A stretch of DNA of 64,000 nt from Neoceratodus forsteri (lineage: Eukaryota > Chordata > Ceratodontiformes > Ceratodontidae), in assembly GCA_016271365.2 (NCBI GenBank), contig CM057452.1:825994001-826058000 (forward strand), written 5' to 3'. Shown piece after piece: positions 1 to 11,776 of this stretch (position 1 is its first letter; the number at the start of each line of letters is the position of its first letter). The translations under genes were made by a program, and so were the position numbers. The notes under the pieces were generated by a model that saw only the letters and a list, made by a program, of their open reading frames with translations, searched no databases and had not been told where the DNA came from.

Positions 1-310
1 TTCCTGGATAATAGTGTTACTCAGAGAGTATCCCATAAATTAGGATACCACCAGATACCTGATGTCTGGCCAGATAGTGGATCCAGTCAGATAGTATCAC
101 TGTCTGACCGTAGATCTGGCCGTCCCGGATCTGGGTCGGATGCCCGGAGCCACAGTCGGATCCCAGCATCTGACACTGGATCTGATGTTGGATCCCTGGA
201 TATAACCTTGGATAACATGGGATCTGACCCGGGATCTGACTTTCAACTTAGGTCGGATCCCAGGTCAGATATTGCCACTATCTGACAGATCACAATCGGA
301 TCCACAAAGG
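1..310. repeat. GGATCTGA-rich degenerate low-complexity block
   Basis: The words GGATC, GGATCTGA and TCTGAC occur every 10-30 bases in both orientations, with variable spacing, so this is a degenerate short-motif array rather than a regular tandem repeat. No reading frame of note crosses it. The left end of the array may lie outside the window. Nothing indicates a function. Confidence 0.6.
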
Positions 311-959
311 CTCTATCCACGCATTATTACTGGATAATAATTTTAAATAAATCAATATATTTCAAATAAATAAGTGCATGAATAAATAAAATGATAGTGG
401 CACAGTAATACCACAATAGTTAGGGTTGGAAATGATAAATATTTAATCACATTTTTTGTCCATCTCTTCACCTATGCACCTGAATATGGACATACACTCA
501 TATCTACATATGTTTCATGGCAGGATCCTGACATCTGCCAAATGTGGCAACATTTGGTCAGGTAGTTTTCAGGTACAAGGGGGTGACTGTGAAATTTAAA
601 GATTCTTTTGGGGAAATTAGAACAGAAGAATGGTAAATAATTGGAACCTGAGACATTAAAGTTTGCTAGATCTGTACCTAAGAGGAACCTTTTGTAGTTT
701 TTGAAACACAAAAAAAAAACCTTAGTATAACAAAGTTATGAACTTTCTAGTAATCATTAGTCACACATGTCAGTAAGCATTTTCACAAATTTTTCATGAG
801 GTATTTTCATAAGACCATTGCTATAGTATATGGCATAAGACTGTTGGAATGTGTCATGTGGTGATAGTCTTGAGACTAACAGTTGTGTTGTAGCAAGTGG
901 TGATTTATTTTATTAAAAGACATTGCGTCCCTGCTCCTGCCTCTCTCACCAGCCCATCC
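311..959. other. AT-rich stretch with no recognisable gene
   Basis: Low-GC sequence with only short chance reading frames. A TAGTTAGGGTTGG word near 417 recalls the repeat family seen near 10.6 kb and 60.6 kb, but the match is too short to assign. Nothing else was recognised. Confidence 0.4.
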
Positions 960-2215
960 TGAACAGTGAACACCGCAGCAGGAGCACATCATTGGTGATG
1001 TAGATCAACCTCCAATCAGTGCATGTGGCAGTAGTGCCCCATGCCCTGTGCCACTAATCATAACAGCCCCCCCCAACACAGTGAACAGTGAATGTGTGAC
1101 TAATGATTTTCAACAGTGGAGGAAAATGCCCCCTAAGCCCTCCCAACTGAGTATGGTGCAGGTAGCCCATTCGTGGTGCTGATAATCACCCTGTCCAGCC
1201 CCAAACAGCTAATATGGCACCAGATGCCAAGCTCAGGTTTCACCATTAAACACCCTCCAAAGCTGAATTCAACACAGGGAGCCCATGCCCATTGTCAGTG
1301 ATCACTTCCAACCCCCAATCAGTTACAGTGCTATCAGGAGTCCATCCCGAGTGCCACCAAACACCCACTGCCCCTCAGAGTTTAGGTGCTGTACTGGGAG
1401 ACCATCATTAATACTGTTGCACAGTCAAGGTGTAAAGTTAAGAATCAGTCTCTCACTCAGCAACTGGGTAAAAAGCAGTTTATGTTTAGTTCACAGTTGA
1501 TAGCTACCAAGTCTGACATTTTGCCCATTTGGACTTCCTCAGAGGTGTACATTAAGATACCTTTTATTAAAATGGTGTGTGAGAGTCTGTTTTCTATCTT
1601 TACACCTTACCTGTGTATTTAACTACCCGGGATTAGTCCCACAAACCCCCATTTTATCTGTCCCTGACCAGGCAGGATTACATGGGACTCACACACGGCT
1701 GCTACTGAACAGTCCCATGGTCCCAAAGTTTAAGTGTGGCACTAAGAACTCATCCTTGATTCATATAAACCCCCACCAGCCCCCAAAGTTTAAGTTCTGC
1801 ACTGAGAGTTGGATCTGCAGTGCTACTGGACACCTCCAACTGACCAAGATTTTAGTGAACCACTTGAATTCCAATGCTGGTGCCATTGACCCCCCCCAAA
1901 CCGCACAAATATTTACTGCAGTAGCAGGACCCATCCCTGGTGCCAGCAATCAACCCTTTCCTTTCAAGTGTAAGTGTGTGGTGCTAGGAGCCCATCCACA
2001 GTGCCAGCAAACATCCCCTACCATCAAGTTTAGATGTGGCCCTAGGAACCCATCCCATGTCATCAACCCCCACCTTTCAAGTTTAAGTGTGACACTGGGC
2101 TCCCATCTTCAGTGACAATGAACCTCCCAGACCCCCCCCAAGTTTACATGCAGCACTAGGATCCGATGCTGAGTGTCAGCAAACACCCCCAACTCCCCTC
2201 ACCCACTGTGATTGG
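960..2215. repeat. Degenerate ~59-bp minisatellite
   Basis: A phrase of the form AAGTTTAAGTGTGGCACTAGG, then a CCATCC and GGTGCCAGCAA segment and a run of CCCCC, recurs at about 1729, 1788, 1907, 1966, 2026, 2079 and 2140. Spacing is mostly 53-61 bases. More diverged copies extend leftwards to about 960. The units are strongly diverged, so the array is old. It keeps one frame open for 178 codons (1579-2115) only because the repeat is cytosine-rich and poor in stops; I do not consider that a gene. Confidence 0.7.
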
Positions 2216-2409
2216 CAAATTCCCACCATATACCTCCTCAACTGGCCACCTTCTAATTTCCATAAGTGCAAACCACATTTATAAATGAAATACCCCTTTA
2301 AATTTAATTAGTAAATGTTGTTTACAATTCTTTATAATTCTTTGAATTAGACTGTAGCTGGCTGCGGAGGTAAGCACTAAGGCTGTGCTGGTTGCCAACA
2401 GAGGGAAGA

Positions 2410-2870
2410 GAAGAAGAAGAAGAATCAGTATTTATATAGCGCTTTTCATACACAGTATTCTAAAGCGCTTTACAAGCAATGCTAGACTGGTAGTGAAGTG
2501 ACTGAATGTTTGGTGGCAGCCATATCGCACATCATCACCCACACACAGCCTGGATAATTGCATGAACCAGTTTATGGGAAGGGGAATGTTGGCCAGGACA
2601 CTGGGAATGTTCCCTGCTCTTTGCGAAGAGTGCCCTAGGTTCTTTTACTTCCACCTGGACACCCATCAGGACAACACCAGGATGGGCAGAAGGGACCTTG
2701 GTTTAACATCTCATCCGAAGGACGGCACACCCCAGCAGTACAGCATCCCCCAATACTGCACTCGGATGCCAGTGATTTTTAGGTGCAAGTCCAATCCTGG
2801 AGTGGGACGAGAACCCATGACCTTCTGGCCCAGAGGCGGATGTGCTACCAACTGAACCACGCTAACACCT
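2410..2870 (-). mobile_element. tRNA-derived SINE, minus strand
   Basis: On the minus strand the element opens with a tRNA-like head. An A-box, TGGTTCAGTTGG (plus 2848-2859), fits the pol III consensus TRGYNNANNNGG. A weaker B-box, GGTTCTCGTCC (plus 2805-2815), lies about 40 bases downstream. A central part contains CATCCGAAGGACGGCA (plus ~2712-2727). The tail ends in an AGCGCTATATAAATA segment and a TTC microsatellite (plus 2410-2425). The central motif and the TATATAGCGCTTT tail recall a SINE body spread across many animal genomes, possibly of the MetaSINE type; that name is from memory. It is not a tRNA gene: the head does not close into a normal acceptor stem. Confidence 0.75.
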
Positions 2871-2879
2871 AGGAGAGGA

Positions 2880-4314
2880 CTACGAGAGGAAAGATGGTGC
2901 CCATGGACACCAGGGAATGCTTGCCATAGGACAGGTGTGGGAGAGGGCACTGCTGGACACCAGCGACTGCTTATCATGGGATGGGTTTATTACTGGACAC
3001 AGTTGTAATGCCCCCTCAGCTCCACTGGGTGGGCTGATATGTTACCAACCTCTGTAGTGTAGAAAGGTAAAAGAAAGCTAACAGAATAGTGCAGACAGTG
3101 CACAATGAACAGAATGTTATGGTTTCTAGTAAGGCTGTGGGAGGAGCTAAGGATTATAAAAAAAGGCACAGGTACTACTGTGGTGGTTAGTCCCCAGCGC
3201 ACCTCATGAGAGAAGGTTCCAGGGGACTGTACACTCAAGAACCAAAAAAGATGAATGCTTAGACCCTTGTGGGTGAGCTTCAGAGCAAGCTACTGGTTCC
3301 AAAGACAGATGTGAAGCTAAATAGCAGTGCCAGAGTGTCAAACAATGATTCAACCATGAAGTCTTCAGTATGCCTACAACTTTACATTCACAGGAACAGG
3401 CAGGGAACTGGAGCAGTGATCCAGGGGGGGTTCCTGCCTGTAATTGTAGAGGAGCTTATATTCAGACCTCTCCATATGTGCAAAACGCACATCATGAGTA
3501 GGTATATTTGAAGTGCAATGGAACTGCATTTCAAGGTCTGACGGTCCATTCTGATGGAGAGACAGGTGCCAGAGCACCAGTTTGGAAGTTGTTGTGTCAG
3601 GTATTAACCAGATGTTGCAACACTACAAAGTAAAGTAGCGGTACTATGTGTACTGAGACGAGTGCCATCACAACCCACAAGTGTTATTGTGAGACATGCA
3701 TGAGAGCGGTTATGTGTAAAGGTTGTGTTGGATGCACCACAATCATGACTCCAGCCTGTGTGTGAGAGCTAACCCAGTTTCCCTCAAGCAGTGGATGTCA
3801 GCTGAGAAGAAGAGATTCAGAGTATGAAGATGATCTGGGGACTGGATTAATGCTTGACCCCCGCCCCCAAGAAGACTGTGGCAAAGGTCCATGAGAAACT
3901 GGGGTCCTGAGAGGAGAAGACCCAACCCACATTTGTAGCACTCAGTAATCCCCCTTCCCCACTTTCAGACCCATTGATACTGAAATAAAAATTGTTGTCA
4001 TGTGCACCCACCCTAAGAGTTATTTTCCAGTGGCAGAAAGTCCCTAGATCAGGGAGGAGGTCTTACACAAGGTAATGTTTGGCATGGGATGAGGAAAGGA
4101 AGGAGTGCCATGGGTGCAAGGGAGTGCTTAGTATGAGTAGCCAGCAGCAGAAAACAAAACACATGCAGCTTGTATCTGTAGTACTGACTTCAAAAGCAAA
4201 GCACAGCAACAAAAGAGACCCCCAGGGACGCATCAGAGTGAAGCCCAACATCAGGGTAGTCTTACCTTCTGGGCATTATTTTGAGCATCTGAGGTATTGC
4301 CCTTTTTCTGTTGC
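2880..4314. other. Unassigned intergenic sequence
   Basis: No coding region or known transposon was recognised. Short imperfect repetitions of GGACACCAG followed by TGCTT and a CATGGGATG or CATAGGACAG segment occur at 2895-3000, with a looser echo near 4080-4130. The reading frames present are short and lack recognisable domains. Confidence 0.4.
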
Positions 4315-4596
4315 AGTGCAAAATGAGGGTAAGCATTCTCCTGAATCTTGGTGATTATGAGGTGTTCCATGGTCTTAAATGATTGCTCAAAATAGCAATT
4401 GCATTGGCCAACTTTTGGTACCATCTCTCAAAGTCTAACAAAAGGATCTGTTGATGTGTAAGTAAATTCCTTTCTTTAAAAGACAGTGCCAAAATTAGGG
4501 TAATACCAATACTGCTTTAAGCATTCATTCATATTCTTGGAACACCACACCACACAACAACCAAGATTCAGGAGAATGTTTACTTTACATTGCATT
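4315..4596. mobile_element. Foldback MITE, ~255-280 bp
   Basis: The left end, GTAAGCATTCTCCTGAATCT (4329 onward), is matched in inverted orientation by a right end finishing at 4583. The arms continue for about 60 bases through a GGTGTTCCA segment and then diverge, with a weaker match out to about 4315 and 4596. No reading frame lies inside. The structure is that of a non-autonomous DNA transposon; the superfamily cannot be told from the ends alone. Confidence 0.65.
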
Positions 4597-4599
4597 CCT

Positions 4600-5240
4600 T
4601 ACTTAGTAATTTAAAGATGGAAGGGACTCTTGGTCCATCTTGTCTCCAGCATCCCACTTCATTAGCAGGGATGAATTAATATGCTTTGCAAACATGTACA
4701 AATGTATAGGGATTTACAACACAATCTGCTAACCATGATACCAGGGAGTCCCTTTGTAGCTATACATTTGTCCAGGCTTACCTTTATGGCCAGTACTCTC
4801 TTCATATCCACTGTCTACAATTTCAGTCTCTTACTGCCTCCTAGTGTTACCCAGAATGTACCATCTCTAAGCTTCAGGGCATGTCTTCATATCCTGTTGG
4901 AAGATAACAGATCAGACATGTCTGTTTAATCTTGTTAATAATCTTGAGTATGTGGAAGACTGATACAATTTACAATGTCCCCTCTCATCCACCTTTTCTC
5001 CAATGTGAGCATGTTAAGGGAAACCAGCCTCCCCTTATAGCATTTGGCACTAAACCAATGATTGTTTTTGTTACCCTCTATTGCACCCTATCACCACAGT
5101 GTCATTTTAGTCCTTAACAGCTCAGAACTTCATGCAGCATTCCATGTGGTGCCAGACCAGCGTGTTGTAAAGTTGAAGATTAAATCCTCTACCCTACTGG
5201 TCAGCCCCCCCCCCCCGATGTTCCCAAGTATTCTACCAGC
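4600..5240 (-). mobile_element. Old CR1 relic, 3' part, minus strand
   Basis: Read on the minus strand, the sequence has a decayed form of the C-terminal CR1 reverse-transcriptase region. A string like LYNTLVWHHMECCMKF (plus ~5110-5190) corresponds to the LYKTLVRPHLEYC motif of CR1. It is followed by a VQRRATK-like string (plus ~5050-5090). Its 3' end, around 4610-4650, resembles the CR1 tail containing GGAAGGGAC. Stops and frameshifts are frequent, so the copy is old. The L2 element begins directly to the right. Confidence 0.6.
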
Positions 5241-5254
5241 CCTCTAGACCACAG

Positions 5255-7035
5255 TCATGAATGACTTGAATGTCCAGTATCCTTCTATTGGAAATTGCAC
5301 TGGTCAATCAGGTGGTACTAATGCCCAGCTGTACTGGTCTACCTTTAGACTACCAGCAGTAATAGATATAGTGAGGATCATCCAGACTCTGCGACCTACC
5401 TACTGTAAGTTGGACCCAGGCCCTACTCACCTGGTGGTGGGGTGTGTAGCTGTTATCGGCCCAGTCCTGGCTGGGATAGTGGTGGTGTCATTAGAGAGAG
5501 GGATCTTTCCAGATCCCTTAAAGGAGGCGGTAGTATGCCCCCTGTTGAAAAAGTCTTCTCTTGACCCTGACTGCCCAGCAAATTACAGACCAGTCTCTAA
5601 CCTTCCCTTTGTAGGGTAGGTTATTGAGAAGGTGGTCACTTTGCAACTGGAGGACCATTTGTCCAGCCACAATATCTATGACCCTCTCCAATCTGGCTTC
5701 AGGAAAAGGCATAGTACAGAGACGGCTCTTGTTCGGTTATTGAATGATCTCCTGATGACAAGAGATCGGAGGACCCGTTCCATCTTGGTTCTCCTGGATC
5801 TCTCTGCAGCATTTGACACCGTGGATCATGGGGTATTGCTCGACTGCCTGCGGTTTTTCTGTGGTCTGAGGGGAGCAGTCCACAGTTGGCAGATCTCAGA
5901 GAGTGGTGTCCAGAATTTACACCTCGGCCCCTCATTGGCTGTCCTGTGGGTTACCACAGGGGTCGGTGCTGTCCCCTATGTTATTCGCGGTGTATATGCT
6001 TCCACTGGGGGACATTATAAGATGGTATGGGCTGAGTTTTCATTGTTATGCTGATGATTCTCAGCTCTACCTACCTTTTATGCCTGAGCAGGAGTCGGAT
6101 TCCATCACGATGTTTAATAACTGCCTCATGGAGATTCAGGATTGGATGAGTGCTAGTTGGCTTAGGTTGAATTCAGAGAAAACTGAGGTGTTGGTTGTGG
6201 ACCCTGGAGGGAGGACGATAGGGGCCTGGACTGGGAAACCCTCAGGTTTATATCTTGGGGGAGCCCCGCTTCTTGCCTCTGGCCAAGTGCGTAACCTAGG
6301 TGTGATTTTTGACGAAGGCCTGACTGAAGGCGCAGGTATCGGCCGTTGTCAAATCTGCCTTTTTTCATCTGAAGAACATTGCCCGGGTGAAACACTTGGT
6401 TCCACTGGAAGATCTTCCCATCCTGGTCCTCGCCTTTGTCACCAGCCATTTTGACTACTGCAATGCCCTCTATCTAGGGCTGCCGGGGGTGGATATCCAC
6501 CACTTGCAGCTTGTGCAGAACGCAACAGCCAGGTTGTTGATGGGAGTTTCAAGATCTAGCCATATGACACCTGTGCTGTGTAATCTGCACTGGCTGCCAA
6601 TACAGTGGCGGATCACCTTCAAGGTCGCATTGCTGACCTTTAAGTCCCTACATGATTTGTGACCTCACTACCTGAAAGAGCTCTTGGTGCCTCACTGTCC
6701 TTCCCGTTCTCTTCTCTCCTCTGACGAGGGATTGCTAGAGATTCCCAGGGTACGTCTAAAGATGTCTGGAGGTAGATCTTTTGCCTATATGGCACCAATC
6801 CTGTGGAATTCTCTACCTCATCAGATACAAGATTGCCTGACTGTCAAAAGTTTTAAAAAACAACTAAAGATTTTCCTTTTTCCCCAAGCATTTGCTGGAA
6901 CATAATAAGTGAGTGTTCTGTATGATTGTTGGATTTATTGTTTGTGAAATGTGTTTTAAAGTGGTTTTGAATTATTGTAAAAGTGCCCTGAGCCTGGGGA
7001 GGGTGCTTGACATAAATACAATTTTACTTACTTGT
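5255..7035 (+). mobile_element. L2-clade LINE, 5'-truncated
   Basis: The element starts inside the reverse-transcriptase domain and runs through the C-terminal region into a typical L2 3' end, with an AAAAGTGCCCTGAG-type segment (about 6980) and an AT-rich tail ending near 7035. Loss of the endonuclease and 5' part is usual for LINE copies made by incomplete target-primed reverse transcription. It separates two minus-strand CR1 relics (4600-5240 and 7060-7375), which could once have been one element split by this insertion; I could not prove that. Confidence 0.85.
5400..6905 (+). pseudogene. L2 reverse transcriptase, broken
   Basis: The product would be the RT and C-terminal portion of L2 ORF2. 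In order: PANYRPVSNL (~5575), QSGFRKRHSTETAL (~5692), motif A as LDLSAAFDTVDH (~5797), GLPQGSVLSP (~5948), the catalytic YADDSQLYL (~6047), and a C-terminal FDYCNALYLGLP region (~6450). It ends with a WNSLPHQIQ segment and a stop at 6903. Motif A and the YADD box are in different frames, with an internal stop at about 5617, a frame change around 5900-5950, another near 6330-6390 and a stop at 6661. The catalytic aspartates survive, but the protein cannot be made. Confidence 0.9.
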
Positions 7036-7059
7036 CCAGCTACAGTCCCCTGTCTGTTT

Positions 7060-7375
7060 TGACTGCCAGGATATTTTCTTCCCCCACTACAGCAAACAAA
7101 GTCCCACGCAATTATAAGGTATTATCTCTGTTTCTGCTCCTCAACTGTAATACCTTACATTTGGTTACACAGAATCTGGGATGTTAGAAGACTGACCAAT
7201 TGCCCAGCTTTTTCAGGTCTTCCTCTAGTTTGTCCCCATCATCAAGAGAGTCCACCACTTTTGTATACTTTGTGTCACCAGCACACTTAAGCACTGTGCT
7301 GAAGACCCTAGCTTTCAAGATCACTGATGGAAATGTCTGTGGCTTGGGCACCAATCTCCATGAAGCACCACCTTT
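7060..7375 (-). mobile_element. CR1 relic, RT fragment, minus strand
   Basis: A minus-strand frame at 7184-7393 reads KCAGDTKYTKVVDSLDDGDK and then a LEEDLKKLGNW segment. This is the CR1 pattern FADDTK..VVD..D...LQ.DL..L..W around RT motif C. The first aspartate of the ADD box is replaced by glycine, so this copy is catalytically dead as well as truncated. The following bases contain a decayed VTKCKVL segment. It ends where a plus-strand CR1 begins. Confidence 0.7.
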
Positions 7376-10300
7376 AAATTTGATGGACTGCATCTGACTA
7401 AGGAGGGAGTCAGTGCATTGGGGCAGAAGTTTGACATATTTGCAGACTATTTAAACTAGCAAATGGGGAGAGGGGTGCAGCACCCTATACGTCAAATGGG
7501 AAGAACGCCCTTCCCCCCTCAGCTAGTGGTCAAACAGGGATTCAGCATGTTTGCAGTTCATTTGCATCACCAGGTAAGAAAAAAGGTTTGTCTCCCCATA
7601 CGATGCACAGGGGTAATGCCAAACCTCACCCAACAACTAACACACCGAAATCTGGGCAATGGAAAATCATGTACACAAATGCTCACAGCCTGGGAAATAA
7701 GATCCCAGACCTGCAGACAAAATGTCAGAGGCTAAACTGGACATAGTAGCAATTAGTGAGATGTGGTTTACCAGTAACCACACTTGGGAGACTTCAGTAC
7801 CTGGCTATGTATTGTTCAGAAGAGACCGAGGTACAAAAAGGGGAGGAGTGGCCCTGTATGTCAATGAAAATATCAAAGCTACAGAAATTCAGAATACACA
7901 TAAGGAGCCAGAAGAACTGTGGGTCACCCTGGAAACAGGAAATGGGACAGCCATAAGAACTGGGGTTGTCTGCAGGCCCCCAGACCAGGGGGAGGACATA
8001 GACACATTACTGTTAGAAGATATACAAAACATGACAGCTAAAGGGGAGGTTCTGATAATGGGAGACTTCAACATGCCAGATACAGATTGGTCAATACCAG
8101 CAGGAACATCTGCCAGAACTAGACACATAGTGGATTCCCTGCAGGGGGAGGGCCTCAAACAACTGGTACAACAACCCACAAGAGACAGGGCTATCCTAGA
8201 TCTAATACTGACTAACAGGGACGGGATCACAGATCTCCAGGTTGAAGGTCACCTGGGGGCCAGTGACCATCACATGGTATGGTTCAATTTGGCTACTACA
8301 TCTAAATCATCCCATTCCAAGGCAAAAATATGGGACTTCAGAGGAGCTGACTTTGATAAGATGGCCAACAGAGTTAAGCTAGCCCTGGCAACAAGAAACA
8401 CAGGTGAGGGGGTACAGGCAAAGTGGGCAAGCATTAAGGATGCAATACTTGAAGCAACATCCCATTGTGTTAGACAGAAAAGGAAGTGCAAAGAAGAAGA
8501 AAACCACTTTGGTTCTCAAATACAGTAGCAGAAAAGGTCAGAGCCAAAGGCTGGCCTTCAGGAAATATAAGGAACACAGCGGGATGAAGATAGGAGGCAT
8601 ACCAAACTGCCCTAAGGGAAGCAGGGAAGGCAGTAAGGCAGGCAAAGTCCCAAACTGAGGAAACACTAGCATGAACAGTAAAAAGGTGACAAGACTTTCT
8701 ATGGATACATTAGTGAAAGGAGAAAGTCCAGAGGGCATTGCTGCTTAATGGAGAAAGAGAGCATGTGAGGAGGAGGACTCAAAAGCATCTATTCTAAATA
8801 GATACTTTTGCTCAGTATTTACTGAAGAGAAGGTAGGGCAGGGCCCACAGCTCAGCACCATGGACACAGGGGAGAGGGAGGTGAGCACTACTCCATTCAC
8901 AAAAGAAAGGGTCCTTCAAGAGCTTGCTAAGCTCAGGGTGGATAAGGCAATGGGACCTGATGGCATACATCCCAGGCTACTTAAGGAGCTAAAGGTGGAA
9001 CTAGCAGAGCCATTAGCAGAACTGTTTAGTGAGTCTCTGAGCACAGAAGAGGTCCCAGAAGACTGGAGAAGGGCTCATGTGATCCCACTCCACAAGAGTG
9101 GTAGCAGGAAGGAGGCAGAGAACTACAGACCAGTCAGTCTTACCTCAGTAGTGGGCAAGATTATGGAGGCACTCTTAAGGAAAGGATAGTGCAACACCTG
9201 GAATCCATAGGGCACAGGATCCAAGACAGCATGGGTTTACAAAGGAAGGTCCTGTCAAACTAATCTCATAGATTTCTTTGACTGGGTAACAGAGTGGTGG
9301 ACCAAGGGGTGCAGTTGATGTTGCCTACCTTGACTTCAGCAAAGCTTTCGATACTGTTCCACATAGAAGATTGATAAATAAGCTGGGTAGGCCCGGGGTG
9401 GGTCAGAAGTTGGTCAACTGGGTAGCAAACTGGTTGGCGGGCAGAAAACAGAGAGTGGTGGTAAATAGTATACAGTCAGAAGAGATGCAAATCACAAGTG
9501 GGGTACCTCAGGGATCAGTCCTGGGGCCAGTCCTCTTCAACATCTTCATTAGTGACCTTGCAGATGGACAAGAGGGTAAGGCTTGTCTGTTTGCAGATGA
9601 CACCAAGATCTGCAACAGAGTAGATGATCCAGATGGGGTGGGCAGAATGAGAAGAGATCTGGATAAACTAGCAAAATGGTCAGAAGAGTGGCAACTGGGA
9701 TTTAATGCAAAGAAGTGCAAGATCATGCACATACGGAAGAGAAACCCTGAAGCCACCTATAGGCTGGAAGGGGAGTTGCTAGCAGTCACAAAGGAAGAAA
9801 GAGACTTGGGCATCATCATCACTGATGACCTGAAATCATCCAAGCAGACCTCTAAAGCAGTAGGTAAGGCTAGGGGGTGTTAGGGTGTATTAGTAGGGGT
9901 ATCATAAGTCATAAGAGGGAGGTAATAATCCCTCTTTACAAGACACTGGTTAGGCCCCATCTGGAGTACTGCATGCAGTGTTGGAGGCCACACCTTCACA
10001 AGGACATTAACCAAATTGAGGCAGTCCAGAGAAGGGCAACCAAAATGGTGCAGGGACTGCACCAGAAGACATATGAGGACAGATTAACAGAGCTCAATAT
10101 GTATACCCTTGAGCAAAGGAGGGAGAGGGTGATATGATCGAGGCATTCAAACACCTTAAGGGCATTAACAAGGTGAAAGAGTCTAACATGTTTAAATATA
10201 AGGAAAAATAGCAGGACAAGAGGACACAGCATGAGATTAGAGGGGACAATTAAGGGGAATGTGGAAATTCTTTTCAGAAAGGGTGGTGGATGCATGGAAT

Positions 10301-10515
10301 GGCCTACCTCAAGAAGTGGTGGCTATGAATACAGTGCAGGGCTTCAAACAGGCATGGGATAGGCATAAGGGAGCAATACAAATGAGTATGAATAGATAGG
10401 CCACTGACAGAGCAAAGGCCGATGGCACATTTATAAGGTAGAAAAAGAAATGGGCAGACTGGATGGGCCTTGCGGTCCTTATCTGCCGTCAACTTCTATG
10501 TTTCTATGTTTCTAT
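7376..10515 (+). mobile_element. CR1 LINE 'A', 5'-truncated, with intact 3' end
   Basis: The copy begins in the last codons of ORF1 (DGLHLTKEGVSALGQKF, then a stop at about 7457). It continues through ORF2 and a C-terminal region and ends in repeated CTATGTTT octamers at 10,495-10,515. The block before the tail, including GAAATGGGCAGACTGGATGG, is shared with CR1-B (26.3 kb) and with the minus-strand tail at 51.65 kb. These are therefore members of one subfamily group. Confidence 0.92.
7665..10180 (+). pseudogene. CR1-A ORF2: AP endonuclease plus reverse transcriptase, broken
   Basis: An AP-type endonuclease comes first: NAHSLGNKIPDL (~7677), VAISEMWF (~7744), GDFNMPD (~8058) and ASDHHMVW (~8262). 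The RT follows: DKAMGPDGIHPRLLKEL (~8945), a GSRKEAENYRPVSLTSVVGK segment (~9100), FSKAFDTVPH (~9340), [10 protein letters not shown] (~9498) and FADDTK (~9590). The C-terminal VRPHLEYC and RRATK segment is at ~9950-10,050. Breaks include a frame change near 7722, stops near 8526, 8658 and 9187, a small deletion around 9190-9290, and a stop at 9881. Most catalytic residues remain, so the copy is moderately young but dead. Confidence 0.92.
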
Positions 10516-10539
10516 GTAAGTACTCCTCTCCACTTCAGT

Positions 10540-11338
10540 ATCAAATAGTTTATTGATCAACAACTGTCTTTTCAATCTATTACAGTAGTGTGGTAGCACC
10601 ACTATAGTTAGGGTTGAGAAGGGGTTTCTATTTTAAACCTCAAACTTTGCACTTCAATATCTTCACAACTGTTCAGCAGATTTGAATGAAATTTTGCATC
10701 TGCAGTCTTGGGGGGCAGTTCCCTTGATGTGTCAAGTTCCTTTCTGGTTGGATTTGTGGATTCCAAGATCCATATAGCGAAAGAAGTTTTAAAAATAGCT
10801 TTTTTTTTTTTTTTGTCATTGATTAGCTGCTAGGTGGTTTGGAATTTTGGTCTGAAATTTTCAGGGTAGAAAAGGTTTGGGCAACAGATCTGACTTTTGC
10901 TAGTGAAAAATATTAATCTGTTCCAAAGTTATTAAATTGTAAAATGTCAGTTCTGAGCATGCTCAGTACAGTTTTTTGGATATCTACTTGGAACAAAAAA
11001 AGAATTTGGGCCATACAAAAAAAGACAAATTTTTTGTATAGGTGTAATCCTGTTTCATGAGAAAAAAGCTTTTTTCATATGGCTACCATGTGTTTCCATT
11101 TAAAAAAAAATTTCAAAACCCACAAAAATGACATCTTGGATAGACACCAACACATGCATCTTGGTCATCAGTACCCCATTAAATGGTTTTTGCACTTAGT
11201 TTCTGGAAATATTACACAGAAATGAATTTTTCTAACATTTAAAAATCCTCTTTCATAACCCAATTTTCTTTTTTCAAATGGGTATATGAGAAAAGAATTG
11301 GTCCATATGAAAAATGGATGTCTTCATATGAAAAAAGA
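10540..11338. repeat. AT-rich repeat, related to 60.6-61.3 kb
   Basis: No gene. The segment with TAGTTAGGGTTGAG (~10,604), an AAACCTCAAACTTTGCA region and AATTTTGCATCTGCAGTCT (~10,691) aligns loosely with 60,770-60,900. There the order is TAGGGTTGAG, TTAAACTCCAATTT, AATTTGGCATGCACAGTCT. A later GATAGACACCA segment matches GATGGACACCA at 61,228. This looks like one old dispersed family of unknown type. Confidence 0.45.
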
Positions 11339-11776
11339 ATGGGGGAAAAAAAATCCAAATTCTTTTTTCATATGAAGGCATCTTTTTTCACATCCTTTTT
11401 TCGTTCATACAAAAAAGATGCACTCATATGAAAAAAGATTTTGGACTTAGTGTTTTTTTCCATTCTATTTTCATATAAAGAATTCCTTTTTCATATGTGT
11501 TTTCCTTCATACGACAAATAAATGCCCTCATATGAAAAAAGAATTTGGACTTATTTTTTTTCCGCAATCTTTTTTGTATGAAAGAATAATTTTTTGTATA
11601 CTTTTTTTGTTCATATGAAAAAAGAATGTCCTCATAAGAAAAAATAATGTGTACTTAGTTTTTTCCTGATTCTTTTTTCCTGTGAAGGCATCCTTTTTTG
11701 TACGTGTTTTTCGTTTCATACGAAAAAGGATTCATTCTTACAAAAAAAGATTTTGGACTTTGTTTTTTTACCACAT
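11339..11776. repeat. ~104-bp tandem array rich in CATATGAAAAAAG
   Basis: A TTTGGACTTAG-like phrase recurs at about 11,440, 11,543, 11,649 and 11,752, giving a period near 104 bases and about four units. Each unit holds inverted pairs of CATATGAAAAAAG and CTTTTTTCATATG, so every unit can fold on itself. The frames that stay open here are simple lysine/phenylalanine strings and are not genes. Confidence 0.7.

Noticed and set aside
1579..2115. 178-codon open frame as a gene
   Set aside because: It lies wholly inside the degenerate 59-bp minisatellite and shows no domain; openness follows from C-rich composition.
2805..2870. tRNA gene on the minus strand
   Set aside because: A- and B-boxes are present but the sequence continues into a SINE body and a proper cloverleaf acceptor stem is not seen.
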